Source: Rubrobacter_D sp963840835
GTDB lineage: Bacteria > Actinomycetota > Rubrobacteria > Rubrobacterales > Rubrobacteraceae
NCBI GenBank assembly: GCA_963840835.1
Contig: CAWJAM010000004.1
Coordinates: 19,320-83,319, forward strand
Direction: 5' to 3'
Length of the DNA: 64,000 nucleotides
Position 1 is the stretch's first letter, and the number at the start of each line of letters is the position of its first letter. This document shows positions 50,952 through 61,637 of this stretch, in pieces. The translations under genes were made by a program, and so were the position numbers. The notes below the pieces were generated by a model. It was given only the letters and a program-made list of their open reading frames with translations. It was not told the DNA's origin and searched no databases.

Positions 50952-51566
50952 TCAGTCCCCGCGACGGAAGAGGTTGGCGGCCTCGGTACGGTTGCTCACC
51001 CCAAGCAGCTTGTAGGCGGCGCGCAGGTGTTGCTTGATGGTCGACTCCGAGAGGTAGAGGCGCCTGCCTATCTCGGCGTTCGAGAGCCCCTCGACCACGT
51101 AGCCCAGGATCTCCCTCTGGCGGGCCGAGAGGGCGGCGAGGTCGCCGGACTGATCCTCGAGCAGCACGTACCGGAGCAGCTCCCGCGGCGCGACGAGCTC
51201 CCCCCTCGAGGCCACCGCCACGGCGCGCACGAGTTGGTCGGGCGTCATCTCGGCGTGGACGAAACCGGAGGCTCCCGCTTGCAGGGCGTCGCGGGCGAGC
51301 GGCAAGTCCAGTTGGAGGCCGAAGACCACAACCGGGGGCGCATCCGGGCTCATCTCCCGGTAGAACTCCACGCGCTCGGAGAGATTCTCGTGGCCGTTGG
51401 CGCAGAGTATGATGCAGGAGGGGGCATCACCCGGCGGCTTGGGTCCCTGGTGCACCGTGGCTTTCTCCTCGAGGGCTCGCACGAGGCCCGTGCCCACCAA
51501 CGAGTGGGGGCAATCGACCCAGACGACACCCAGGGGCTTGGGGTCGTCCTTCGGCTGGTAGATCAT
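50952..51566 (-). CDS. LuxR-type regulator with degenerate receiver
   Basis: A 204-residue protein from ATG 51566. The C-terminal LuxR HTH is clear (LSARQREILGYVVEGLSNAEI...LYLSESTIKQHLRAAY). The N-terminal part follows the receiver fold (GVVWVDCPHSLVGTGLVRAL; PPVVVFGLQLDLPLARDALQAGASGFVH), but the phospho-acceptor Asp after strand 3 is missing (CIILCANGHENL). It is probably controlled other than by phosphorylation. No kinase gene is adjacent; the neighbouring gene is the diguanylate cyclase. Confidence 0.88.
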   Translation of the reverse strand: MIYQPKDDPKPLGVVWVDCPHSLVGTGLVRALEEKATVHQGPKPPGDAPSCIILCANGHENLSERVEFYREMSPDAPPVVVFGLQLDLPLARDALQAGASGFVHAEMTPDQLVRAVAVASRGELVAPRELLRYVLLEDQSGDLAALSARQREILGYVVEGLSNAEIGRRLYLSESTIKQHLRAAYKLLGVSNRTEAANLFRRGD

Positions 51567-51921
51567 GCCCACAGTCCGCGTGGAGGAGGCACCTCCCCGC
51601 CCGCTGCGATTACTTCTCTTCAATCACCCTCCAAAATATCGGTAACGTGCGGTCAACATACCCTATCTGGTTCCCATCCTTGTGTAAGCCCCAGTGGTCG
51701 TCTCTCCCCAATCTTCGACTACAAGTGCTAGTACTTTCGGTTACTATTTCAACTTTTCAGGCAGTGTACAGTTTAGCACGGAAGTGCTCCCCTACGCTCC
51801 ACGTCACCCTACAGGCATGCGCCTGCTTCCGAGCCATCCTCCTCTTTAGGTCTTTGCGGTGTGGACATCTGAGGTGCGGCTTCGTAATGCCCTCGGAGTT
51901 TATCCAGGAAATCCGCGGCTA
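51567..51921. other. Intergenic, 355 bp, lower GC
   Basis: Leader of the LuxR gene and the border of the degraded accessory region. GC content falls visibly from about 51620. No gene or repeat was supported. Confidence 0.4.
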
Positions 51922-53753
51922 CTAATCCGTCTCCGCTATGCTCTGTGCTCTCGCCAGCGCCTTGAACCTTCCGCCTCTACTGAGCAGCGTCTCCCAACTT
52001 CCGTATTCGACCATCCGGCCCTGCTCCAACACGTAGATGACGTCCGCCCCCCGGATGGTAAAAAGCCGATGGGTTATGATCAATATGGTCATCTGTCCAT
52101 GAAGCCGCTCTATGGCGCCCTGGATACGCCGTTCGTTCTCCGCATCCAGTGCGCTGGTTGCCTCGTCCAAGATCAGCAAGGAAGGCTCGCGCAACAGCGC
52201 CCTCGCGAGGGCCAACCGCTGCCGCTCTCCCCCGGAGAGGCGGACGCCACGGTCGCCCAGAACTGTCTCTAGGCCCTCGGGTAGCTCGGAGACGAACCCA
52301 TTGGCGGCTGCCAGCTCTAGCGCCTGCCAGACCTCTTCCTCGCCGGCCTCCGGACGCGCCCAGAGCAAGTTAGCCCGCACGGTATCGTTGAACAGGAAGG
52401 TGTCTTGAGCCACATAGCCGATCTGCTCGCGCCAGGGTTTTAGGCGCTCGGCACTCAAAGGTCTTTCGTCCAACAGAACTCGGCCCTGGTTTGGTCGGAT
52501 CAAACCTATTACTAAATCGGCTACCGTGCACTTTCCGGCGCCTGAGGGGCCGACTATGGCAGTTGTCTTGCCGGTTTCGATGCTCAAGTCGAGCCCACAT
52601 ACGGCGGGATGTCGTCCCGCCTCGTCATAAGCGAACCTGACTTCGTCGAATCGAATGCTGTCTCGCAGCTCGATCTTCTCGGTCATCTTCGGCTCTCGGC
52701 TCGGCAGCCGCTTCGCTGCGGGCTTGCATCTCCATTACCCCGGCGAAGGCAGGCGTCGCGTTCAAGCATTGCTGATAGCTCTGCTGGATGGAACTGAAGA
52801 GGGGCACCATCCGGTTGAACGATAAAAGCAGCAACAGTAGACCGGCGGCCGGGAGGTTTACGACCTCGAGCGCGACGTAGAGGATGGCGGTAAGGATCAT
52901 CGCTGAGCCCACGGTAAACCAAAACGCCGTTTCGGCGTAGTTGCGGATCGTGTTGAGCCTCCGTCCTCGCCACCCTCTCGACCAGCCCCGAGAAGATATC
53001 GGCGTTGCGCTCCTCCACGCCGTAGCTCTTCGCGGTTTTCATCCCGGCGAGGTCCTCGATCGTCGCGGAATAGAGGTCCTTGGTCGACAACGAGACTTCC
53101 TTGCCGGTGGAGCGCGCTGCCCCGCCTTCTTGCGTAGCAGCAACAGCAGCGCTAGGCCGGACGCCAACACCAGAAGAGTCATCCCTGGAGACAACCGGAG
53201 CACCAACGCTACATAGACCGTCACCAGCATGATATTGGTGACGAGCTGTAGCAGGAAGGCGGTCGCGGCCCCGACCCGCTCGAAGTTCGGTGGTCAGGGC
53301 GTGAGTGAAATCCGACGATCGTTGCCGAGCAAAGTGTAGCCACCCCATGTTGGCAATGGCTCGGTACAACCGCCGCCGTAAGTCGGCGACGAAATCTTGT
53401 TCGAGCTTGAAATTGAAGGACGTCTGAACGCGGGCAACCAATGCCAGCAAGACGGAGACGAATACGAATATGCCCAGCACGGCGACCACGGTCGGACGCA
53501 AACCCACGGCGGCGAAGAGGGAAGAAATGGCCTTGGCGATCCCGCTTACAGAACCTTTTTGGACGTCGAGACCGACCAGCTGCATCAGCGGAATGAGGAG
53601 GAGCAGTTGGGCTCCCTGGGTCACGGTCCGACAGAGCATCAACGTCAAGGCCAAGGCAACCCTCCACGACATGGTCCTGACCAGGGTCGCTAAGTACGCA
53701 CCAAAGGCGCTGCCCGTCCACACGCCCGCGACCCTGGCTAATGGCTTTGCCAC
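51922..53753 (-). pseudogene. ABC exporter (TM-ATPase half-transporter), multiply frameshifted
   Basis: One MsbA-like gene of about 600 codons broken into five frames. N-terminal helices (53753 to about 53280), then frame changes near 53280, 53120, 52960 and 52690, after which the ATPase domain (52686-51922) is continuous. Motifs: Walker A GPSGAGKCT, with Cys where Ser is usual; signature LSGGERQRLALARALL; Walker B LLILDEATSALD; ITHRL. Joining the frames gives collinear exporter sequence, so it was once one gene. Such exporters serve RiPP or polysaccharide loci, which fits the HprK-like neighbour. Confidence 0.85.
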
Positions 53754-53840
53754 TAGAGCTTAACGTTGAACATCGACTATTCCTCGCATGCCGCCGCGAC
53801 CGGTCGCCGCGTTGCACTCGACGTTCGAGACGGGGAGCTC

Positions 53841-54422
53841 TTACCTATGCTCTCCAGAACGGTCGGGGAGCGTCTTGAGCCCACTACGAAAGCGAACCTC
53901 GAATACCGGTACACGGCTAACCAAATCCAGGTAATGGCGCATCATGCTCCGCTTCCGTTCTGCGTCCTGCAAACTGAAACAGTAAGCATGCGCGAGTAGT
54001 CGAGGAAGGCCTGGTTTGACGGCACCCGGTGAAGCCGTACCGCCGCTCCGCCACTATTGCCGTTCTCCCGCACCCGGTTCAGCACGAGCAAGGCGGCCCG
54101 CTGCTCGGATCGCCCCGCCACGGTCTGTCGTGACTCGGGGCCGCATCTTGTCCTCCGCTGTCGAACCACTCGCAAAGAACGCCGCCGTCTCGGGTAGTAG
54201 ACGCATGCTGAACGGCAGCGGGATGGCCGTAACTCCTGCCCTCAAGACCTCGAAAGCAACGGCGTCGTCTGCCCATAACGGCCAACCTTGCTGGCGGCTC
54301 AGGGCGAACGCCGTCGTCGATTTGCCAACCCCCGAGACGGCGCACAAGGCGACTACGCCGCTTTTGGCGGCCTTCTGTCTGGACCTCCCGCGATCCGCTC
54401 CTTGGCCGCTGGGACGGACCAA
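53841..54422 (-). pseudogene. HPr-kinase-like P-loop protein remnant
   Basis: The P-loop segment AVSGVGKSTTAFALSR followed by WPLWADDAVAFE is typical of HprK-like kinases found beside RiPP and exopolysaccharide genes. Frame breaks near 54110 and 53980 separate it from ALLVLNRVRENGNSGG and from the C-terminus SLQDAERKRSMMRHYLDLV, which ends at 53841. The N-terminal third is missing where the IS982-like remnant begins. Kinase function is lost. Confidence 0.72.
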
Positions 54423-54465
54423 CGCTGAGCAGCCGTGCTCTTCATCGTTCGACCTGTATCACATG

Positions 54466-54784
54466 GTGGCTGCTCCCATCGCCAACGTCCGACCACCTGT
54501 GCGAGGAGTTCCTGAAGGCCATCGGCTACCGCGACGATCCACAAGCTCGTCTTTCGACCGCCGAGGTGATGACCACGGCTCTTGGCGCCGCCGCTTTCTT
54601 CTCGGGCAACATCGAGGCGAGCCGCTCGTTCTTGGACGAGTACGGCTACATGTGAAAGTCGATCTCTAAGAGCCGCTTCAACCGAAGGCTGCACGCCGTG
54701 GCCCCATCCCTCTGGCGGACGCTCTTCGACTTGTTGGCCGAGGTCTTCAAGCACAACGATGCCACTCACAGCTACGTAGTACAT
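54466..54784 (+). pseudogene. IS982-like transposase fragment
   Basis: The frame reads DHLCEEFLKAIGYRDDPQAR, LSTAEVMTTALGAAAFFSGN, then after an in-frame TGA at 54653 region, SKSRFNRRLHAVAPSLW and TLFDLLAEVFK. This is the N-terminal part of an IS982-family transposase; the catalytic DDE part is absent. It is cut at 54780 by the left end of the IS630-like element. Confidence 0.75.
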
Positions 54785-55936
54785 ATACCCGTTCCGCTTT
54801 GTTGATGGCATAATGGAGTCATGGCAAAGATACTCTACCCCCAGGTAATTGAAGAAGATCCCAAAGAACTGAAGGAGCTGGAAAAATACCATCGCTACAC
54901 CCACCTCTACCAGCGCCTCAGGATGCTCAGGCTTTTGCGCTCCGGCGAATGCCGCAACCTGGGGGAGGCCTCGCAGGCTTTGGGCTACTCCTGGCGTCAG
55001 TGCCAGAGGTGGTTCGCAAGTTACCAACAGGGCGGGCTAGAGGAGCTTCTAAAGAGCAGGGTGCATGAGCGTGGTCGCCAGGAACTGGTCACGCCCGAGG
55101 CTTTGGAGGACCTGGAGGAAGAGCATGAAGATGGGAAAGATCGCCACCATAGGGCAGGCCGATGAGTTCCTTAAGGAGCGTCATGGCATCGAGTACGCTC
55201 ATCCCGATGGCGTAGATTGGCGGTCGACTTTCCTAAGACGACACAAGATCAAACTCAAGACCGGTCGCCCTCGCCACGAAGAAGCGGAACCTGAAGAGCA
55301 GTCTGCCTTCAAAAAAACTTCGCTGGCAGAGATCGAGGAGGTAAAAGAGCGCCACTGCCAAAACGGCAAGAAGCGCTAAAGGTCCTGGCCTTCGACGAGG
55401 CGCGATTCGGGCTTACAAACTGGCATCGCAGACGCTACTGCCCGATGGGGTTTCGTCCACCTTATGTCGTCAAACGCGCTTACAAGTGGACTTACCTGTA
55501 CGCGGCGGTCGAACCCACCACCGGGGAGAGCTTCTGTATGTACCTGCCGGGGATGGACGACGGTTGTCTTGAGATATTCTTGGATCAACTCTCGAAGAGA
55601 TACCCCGATGAGCACCTCCTCGTCGTGCTCGACGGTGCGCCAAGCCAGTCGCTCCGAGCAAATAGAGCATCCAGAGAACATAAGCTTCCTTATGCTCCTC
55701 CCACCCGATTTCGCCGGAGCTGGACCCGGCAGAGAGATGGTTTCAGGAGTTCAGGCGAAGCTTGTCGAACAGGACGTTTGAGAAGCGTTGCGCTAATACA
55801 GAGATGCGCTGAGCAAGACGCTTGGCCCGTACTGGGAGAGTCCTTCCCTCCTCAAAGTGGCTGACCGGTTACTCATGCTGGGTAAAGGTTGTTACGTAAG
55901 TTCTATGACATCAATAGACCGGAAATGTAAATAGTA
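54780..55936 (+). mobile_element. IS630-like insertion sequence
   Basis: Imperfect terminal inverted repeats of about 34 bp (54779-54812 and 55904-55937; 23 of 34 positions agree), each beginning GTAC, with TA dinucleotides at both junctions as expected for IS630 targets. Length is about 1.15 kb. The transposase inside is frameshifted, so the copy should be inactive on its own. Confidence 0.78.
54821..55812 (+). pseudogene. IS630-family transposase, frameshifted
   Basis: N-terminal HTH part (MAKILYPQVIEEDPKELKEL; GEASQALGYSWRQCQRW), then breaks near 55120, 55378 and 55640-55730. The DDE catalytic domain shows VLAFDEARFGL, LVVLDGAPSQS and, after joining frames, PELDPAERWFQEFRR with the final Glu. 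At least three frame changes, so non-functional unless they are sequencing indels. Confidence 0.85.
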
Positions 55937-56052
55937 CCTGTGGCGAATACTGAGGCTTACCCCTTTGCCCTTCTAACAATATGGTTTCTTATAGGACGGT
56001 TATCTGGAATAGGCTGGGCTCAAGACGCGGTGGGTTGGGTGGTCTTGGGTCG

Positions 56053-57570
56053 ACCGGTAGTTTGTTGTTAATGGACATAGAGGTAGATCCCTTCGCCCGC
56101 GAACACTCGCTCAAGCAACGCTCTCAACTCTTTGGGCGGGGGCAGATCGGTAAACGCTCTCCAGTATCGCCCGAGCATTATCCACGGCTCCAGCCACCCT
56201 CTCACCGCCCTCGACGCCTTCGGCGAGGATAGTAGGGGCCGCCTTTTTTTCCCTTCCCGTCGATTCGGACGGGATGTCGGGTTCTCCGTCTCGGCCGGCT
56301 CCTCTAGCGCATAAGCTGGCAGGCGTCCGTAAGCCCACCAGCAGAACGAGAAGGCGCAGCACACCAATTGCCAGTGTCTCCTCATGGCGAGGTCGCTCCT
56401 TACCTGGTAATCGCTCCATCCCAGGACGTGCTTGACCTGCTTGTAGCTCTGTTCCACCCACATCCTAAGCCCATATAGGCCTACCACCTCCGCAAGTTCG
56501 GCAGCTGCCGGATCGCCCTCTCCCGAGCGCTCGGAGCGATCGCTTGGATGGGGCAGGTTGGTGACCAGATACCAGGTCTTCCTCTCGGGCAGCTTTTCAG
56601 GGTCTGTGGTGGCCACGACTGCTCGCTGGGCTCTCTCGGGACCTAAGGACCGCCCTCCACCTCAGCGCCCACCACTCTTCGGTGTGCCCATCGCGGAAAC
56701 GGCGCTCTACCCTTGCCCACTCTCCTGGCGAGTCCGGACCCTCCCACCCGGCGGCCAGGCGGCTTCCCACAAAGCGCCTATCTCCTCGCCCTCGCGGTGC
56801 CACCACGAGTGCGAGGGTTTCAGGGCGAGTACATAGCCCGCGCCAAGGTCCTTCAGGGTCCACCTGAGCTCTTCATCCTCTCCATAAAAGGAGTCGGCCA
56901 CCACCGCCCAAAACGGGATGCCCTCCTCCACGGCCTGCATCACCAGCTCTCTGGCTATCTTCAGCTTGGTGCGGAATTCTGGGTCGTTCTTGCCACCCTG
57001 GAAATGATGTGCCGGAGTGTAAGGCTCGAAGGCAATAGGCCAATACATTCCTTCGTCCGCCCATAGAGCGCTTACGCTCACTACCCCATTGTCGGTCTTG
57101 CCTATGTTGCCCAGCCACTGCTTGCCCACGTGGGCGGTTTTCTTGCCCCACTTGCGGTCGCCGTGCTCGTCTATGACCAGAACGCCCTCCTCGTCAGGCG
57201 CGGTCGCCGGGTCCTCGACCAAGAGCTCGAGGCGGCGCTCGTTGATGTCCTTCGGGTCCCACCCGGACTCGGAGAGGAACCATTGCAAACTCTGGGCTTC
57301 CCTTCGCTGCGCCCCGGCCACCGGCTCGGTGTTGGCAAGGGCGGTAAGGGTCTTGTTGCGCTCGGCGGGGAGCAGGAGCCCCTCCAGGTAGCGCCTGAAA
57401 CCCTCGCGCCGGGCGCGGGCACGACGAAAAAGGTCGTCGAAGCGCGTCGCGTAGTCCTCCAAAGGGCCGGGAGCGGGCTCCACGGGCAGTCGTCTGGTCA
57501 TGGCGGCACCTCCTCGTTGTTGCGCCGCCATTGGAACATGGCCCTTTTCGTACTTCAACAAACTACCGGT
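56053..57570 (-). mobile_element. IS701-like insertion sequence
   Basis: ACCGGTAGTTTGTTG at 56053-56067 is exactly repeated, inverted, at 57556-57570. The ends enclose one transposase gene on the minus strand. Length is about 1.5 kb, normal for IS701. No clear target duplication was found. Confidence 0.82.
56068..57501 (-). pseudogene. IS701-family transposase, frameshifted
   Basis: From ATG 57501. The N-terminal part has the DDE-superfamily blocks VLVIDEHGDRKWGKKTAHVG and WAVVADSFYGEDEELR; after breaks near 56710 and 56620 the C-terminal part has GLYGLRMWVEQSYKQVKHVL with the catalytic Glu, and HWQLVCCAFSFCWW. Two frame changes make the copy inactive as read. The stop falls within the first bases after the left inverted repeat. 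Confidence 0.88.
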
Positions 57571-58298
57571 AGTTCTAACCGGCCCGAATTGGTGATGTTG
57601 ATCTGGCTGAGCTCCACGGTTGTCACGGTATCCGTGGCTGGAGCGCTATCGACTGAGCCTGGGTGCCTATCAGGGAATGTAAGGGCCAACGGTGAGTTCA
57701 TGTCCTTCGGGGAGATCTGCCCTAACCCTGAGGTTTATTCTGATTCGAACCGCATTGTTAGCGAAGGAGGTTCCGGACTTTGGGACCCATAACCTTCCGA
57801 ATCTTTCCAAGCGCGGCTGGTCTCTACCGAGGATTGACTCAACTTTGTCTGGGCGAAAGTACATCAAACCCTCGTACCGCAAGGGGACGGGTGCGGGCTG
57901 GTCCTATGATCGAAGCGCTGGAAGAAGAGCGCGTGTGTATCGCGAGCCAGCGACGGAGGCGGCTGATCGACCCAGTCGATTCCTTCCTAGAATGGCTTGA
58001 ATTGCGGGGAAAACTGTGGATGCTCTATCGGCATATGCGCCTCACCTGTTACGAGTGTATGATGCATGAGTCACGTGCTAAGGGCGGAGTACCTGTGTAG
58101 ATCTCCGTTGTACTGGAAGGGGGCATTTGAGCAACTCTATTCACCGAAGTGCCTGGAAAAGGAAGTTCTCGGAAATCCGTGCGAGTAGACAGCCGGGCTG
58201 GGCGCCTTTGAGCTAATCCTCCGAGGTTCATCGCTAGTTCATCCTGAATGCATCGGTGGCTACGTCAATCCCCCCAACTCTAGTTGAAAGGAATCGCC
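57571..58298. other. Gap of 728 bp without a supported gene
   Basis: Several short frames cross this region on both strands but none is convincing or recognised. One plus-strand stretch (57905-58060; EALEEERVCIASQRRRRL, then DPVDSFLEWLELRGKLW) has a protein-like look and could be a decayed gene. The region lies between the IS701-like element and the riboswitch-controlled gene. Confidence 0.35.
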
Positions 58299-58472
58299 AT
58301 GGCTGAGGCTGTCGTCTTCAAAACGGTGCGCAAGAGGCTGGCCCTCGGCTATTCTGTGCACCGGACGCTGCGCATGACCTATCCCGCCGGGCTAACCTGG
58401 GACATCGCACAGTACACCGGAAAGCAGCTAGCAGTATGCACTTATCCTCCAAGGGCTATGACGTGGGACTAG
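58299..58472 (+). CDS. Small hypothetical ORF (57 aa)
   Basis: ATG 58299 is preceded by GAAAGGAA. The peptide is MAEAVVFKTVRKRL... ending TYPPRAMTWD. It lies just upstream of the riboswitch. Its size and position near HprK-like and exporter remnants raised the idea of a RiPP precursor, but the C-terminal part after YTG has no Asp/Glu at ring position 7-9, so a lasso core is not supported. Confidence 0.3.
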   Translation: MAEAVVFKTVRKRLALGYSVHRTLRMTYPAGLTWDIAQYTGKQLAVCTYPPRAMTWD

Positions 58473-58540
58473 GATTCAGTGTATGATGCAATCATAGCCA
58501 CCATCGGGAATGTGCCTGCAGGACAGCGCATCCGTGTGCG

Positions 58541-58625
58541 CTAGCGATAAGGGCAAACCCGTCGTGAGGCGGGGGCGCAAAGCCTAGGGGCCTCCTAGCT
58601 GGGAGGTAGCCGGGCTGTCGAACAG
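58541..58625 (+). promoter_or_regulatory. Cyclic-di-GMP-I (GEMM) riboswitch
   Basis: The class-I c-di-GMP aptamer core is clear: AAGGGCAAACC (58549-58559), a 6-bp stem closed by a GUGA tetraloop (CCCGUC-GUGA-GGCGGG), GGCGCAAAGCC (58574-58584), a second hairpin (CUCCUAGCUGGGAG) and GGUAGCCGGGCU closing the fold. It ends about 45 bases before the GTG of the glycoside-hydrolase gene. A GGCGGGGC/GCTCCGCC hairpin at 58630-58651, just ahead of the GAGGGGGGAG ribosome site, could be the expression platform acting on translation. Confidence 0.92.
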
Positions 58626-58668
58626 CGGTGGCGGGGCGACAAAGCTCCGCCCTCACAGAGGGGGGAGC

Positions 58669-61432
58669 GTGCGATCTTACGTCAAACCGCGAGCGTGGCC
58701 TGACACGGCGCAGCAGACTCTACTCTTGAGCGAGCGCGTTGTGGATTGGCGCGACACCATCAACGCAAACTTCATCGAACTGTTCACCCAGTTTGCCGTC
58801 CGCGGGCGGCTCACCCTCAGCAGCCAACTGGCGCAGCCCGGCGCACAGCAGGTTATTGATGCGAACTTCGCTACGCTCTATCGGGCAGCAGCAATAGGCG
58901 GGCGGCAGGTGGTGGCGGATGCCCCCGCGCTGGCACCGGACGCCCAAGGCAACCCGACGGACCAGGACCACATGGTCGCGCGCATCAACGCTAATTTCAC
59001 TGCGCTATACGCGGCCATTCCTGGCGGCAACGCCAGCGTTTCTGTTCTTAATAGACGGCGCTTTCTAGTGCTTGCGACGGCTGGCGCGGTTGCGCTGCTG
59101 AGTAGCCCGGCCACTAGAGCCTTGTCCCAGACTGGTTGTGCCAAGGGTTCCTACTACGCAGAGTACTACGGGGCATGAACTTCGAGACCCTGGCGACAAC
59201 TCGTTGTGAGGCGGCACCCCTAAACAAAGACTGGGGCACCGGCAGCGTTACGCCTCTCTGGCGCTCGGACTATGCCTCTGCGCGCTGGACGGGGATTTTG
59301 ACTTCGACGAAGCCGGCGAGTATGAATTCAGCGCCACAGCTGATGACGGCATTCGTGTCTATGTTGATGGTGTGCGCATCATCGACGAGTGGCGCCACCA
59401 AGCCGCTACAACCTTCAGAGCGCGCCGCACTCTTAGCGCTGGCACGCATCAGGTCAGGGTCGAGTGGTATGAGAACGGCGGGCATGCGGTGTGCAAGCTT
59501 AACTGGGTGCTTGTGAGCACTGCTGGCGCTGGCCTTCGAGGTGCCTACATCGCAGCGCCTTACCACACCGGCATCCCCTTTGCCAAGCATAGCCACTGGA
59601 TTATGCCGTGGCGTGGCTACATGGAGACCAAGCGCGCAGATCAGTTTCTCGATGGTCTAGGCGCTCACATCAGCGCGAACCTTCTCGGCCCTACCTTCGA
59701 TAAGGTGTGTAGGCACCTCGTCGAAAGTGGCATAAAACGTGTTCGCTTCGAGATGGGTTGGGACTCGGTAGCGTTCAACGAAGGTTCGATTATGAATCCC
59801 GGGTGGGCTGGCGCTCTGGCGACCATGAAAAACTACGGCATCCGTCCGCTCGTCCTGGCGAACTCAAACCACGGTGCGCCGTGTCCGTTTATAGATTTCA
59901 GTCGTGCCGCTTCCAGCGGCGTCTCTGCCGGCTCTAGGCACATCACCGTCAGCGACGTGAGCGGGATCACGCCACATCTCACCGGGATACGCCATGGAGA
60001 TCGTCGTCCCGATGTATTCGTTACCAGTATCAGCGGCAACACTCTTTCTCTTTCGGGACCTCTATCGCAGGGCTATTCGGCGGGACAGAGTGTTCCGTTC
60101 ACCACGTTAAAATACCGTCCGTTCGGGCCAAGGCACAGGATCATACTCAGCAGACGATTGCTGGCTGGCGGGCATACTTGCGTAGGCTGGGGGAGTTCGT
60201 AACTGGTGCTCTGGGTACAGCGGGTCTTTCCGATGTAGGCTTCGATCTGGAAATCTGGAACGAGCTCACGTTCGGTAGCGACTTCGTAGATATCAACAAT
60301 TACTATAACCCGGACCTCTATAGCTGGAACAGTGATAATATCTGGAACTCTTTGGGACAAGCCTCAGCAGCCGAGCTAAAAGCCAACCCCTCTCTCTTTA
60401 GCGGAGCGGAGTTGACGTTCGGATTCTCCAACACCGTGCCGTGGCCCTCGGCGGTGGATCTCGATGATCGCTACACTGGGATAAGTAAGCATCCCTACAC
60501 GCCTACCAAAAACTTCCCGGCAGACGAGCAGGGCAACCCCTTAACAGACAGGCTCGACGAGAACCTGCAATTGACCACGATCGTACCAAGCTACCGTTCT
60601 CGTCATGCCGATTATTACACCACGGCAGAGCAGGCCGAGCGGTCGATATGGGATATGTCGCCGATCACCTTGAGCTTGCAGGGCAAGCCTCACGGAAGAT
60701 TTTCGCGGGGCGCCGGTCGGCCAGAGTGTCCGGTATGGATAACGGAGCACAACATAGACGTGGCGTGGTATGGCATCACGGATGTGAACTACGCTTACGA
60801 CCTCAAGGCGCGCAACATCCTCGCTCTTACTGCGCGTACTTGCTCAAAGGCTGCAAGGTGATGATTATCTACCATGCGTGGCCAGCGGATGCTAGAGGTG
60901 GCTTGAACTGGAGATGATCTCTCCGTCCTTCATGGACTACATAAGGACAAATGGCACTTATCCGCCCGCTCCAGACGACTATCGCTCCAAGGTGATGATG
61001 AGCATAAAACGCATGAAGGACCTCCTCTCGACGGGCATGGACACGGGTGCGTTTACACTCAGGCAGCTTAGTGTAGAGTCGGTGAGGGATGACCACAATT
61101 CTATGCAGTTTCCTGCTGTGGGCGGAAGGCCACCACTCTACGATAGGGAGGTGCTCTTTATAAGCCCGGTGCAACGCGCCGCGAAGAGCTGGTGTATTCC
61201 GTTCTTCGTGCAGACGAAGGACACGCTGATGGCCTACGCGCCGAAGAACTATACCTTTACGATATCGGGGTTTTCTGCTGTCAGCGCGGCTAACCCGGCG
61301 ACCGTATCGTGCCTGGACCCAATGACGGGTGCCTGGGTCTCTGTCAGCACGAGCTACCCGGCTGCGAACACGATGCGCTTCGTTGTGCCTACTGCCGACT
61401 ACCCGCGCTTGCTCTCCATCGTGGAGCCGTAG
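58669..61432 (+). pseudogene. Secreted PA14 / GH-A clan glycoside hydrolase, frameshifted
   Basis: One gene of about 920 codons broken in several places (near 59170, 59300, 60150, 60840, 60910). Residues 1-125 contain three copies of an I.ANF..LY motif (INANFIELF, IDANFATLYRAAA, INANFTALYAAIP). A Tat-type signal follows unusually late, NRRRFLVLATAGAVALLSS near residue 128. Then a PA14 carbohydrate-binding domain (YYAEYYG; AGEYEFSATADDGIRVYVDG; HQVRVEWYENGG) and a TIM-barrel hydrolase with acid/base EIWNELTF and nucleophile VWITEHN. A beta domain ends the protein. Under the c-di-GMP riboswitch, so probably an exopolysaccharide-modifying enzyme. Confidence 0.85.
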
Positions 61433-61637
61433 GGGCGGCTGCAGATGCCCTCGATGGCCTTCACAGCTGCCAGTGAGGACGACCAGCAACCGGAAGGCGG
61501 GCTCATTATCCATAAGTTTGCGTCGGGGCACTTAAGGAGTAAGGACGCAACCGCAGCCCTGTGAAACTCCTGATCATGCTGATGCCGTAAGATCTCGCGT
61601 ACCCGGTCGTTTATCCGACCTTCGAGTTGTCTCACCG

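Noticed and set aside
58299..58472. Lasso-peptide precursor
   Set aside because: After the possible leader Thr-Gly the next residues lack Asp/Glu at positions 7-9 needed for the ring, and no cyclase or leader peptidase is visible.
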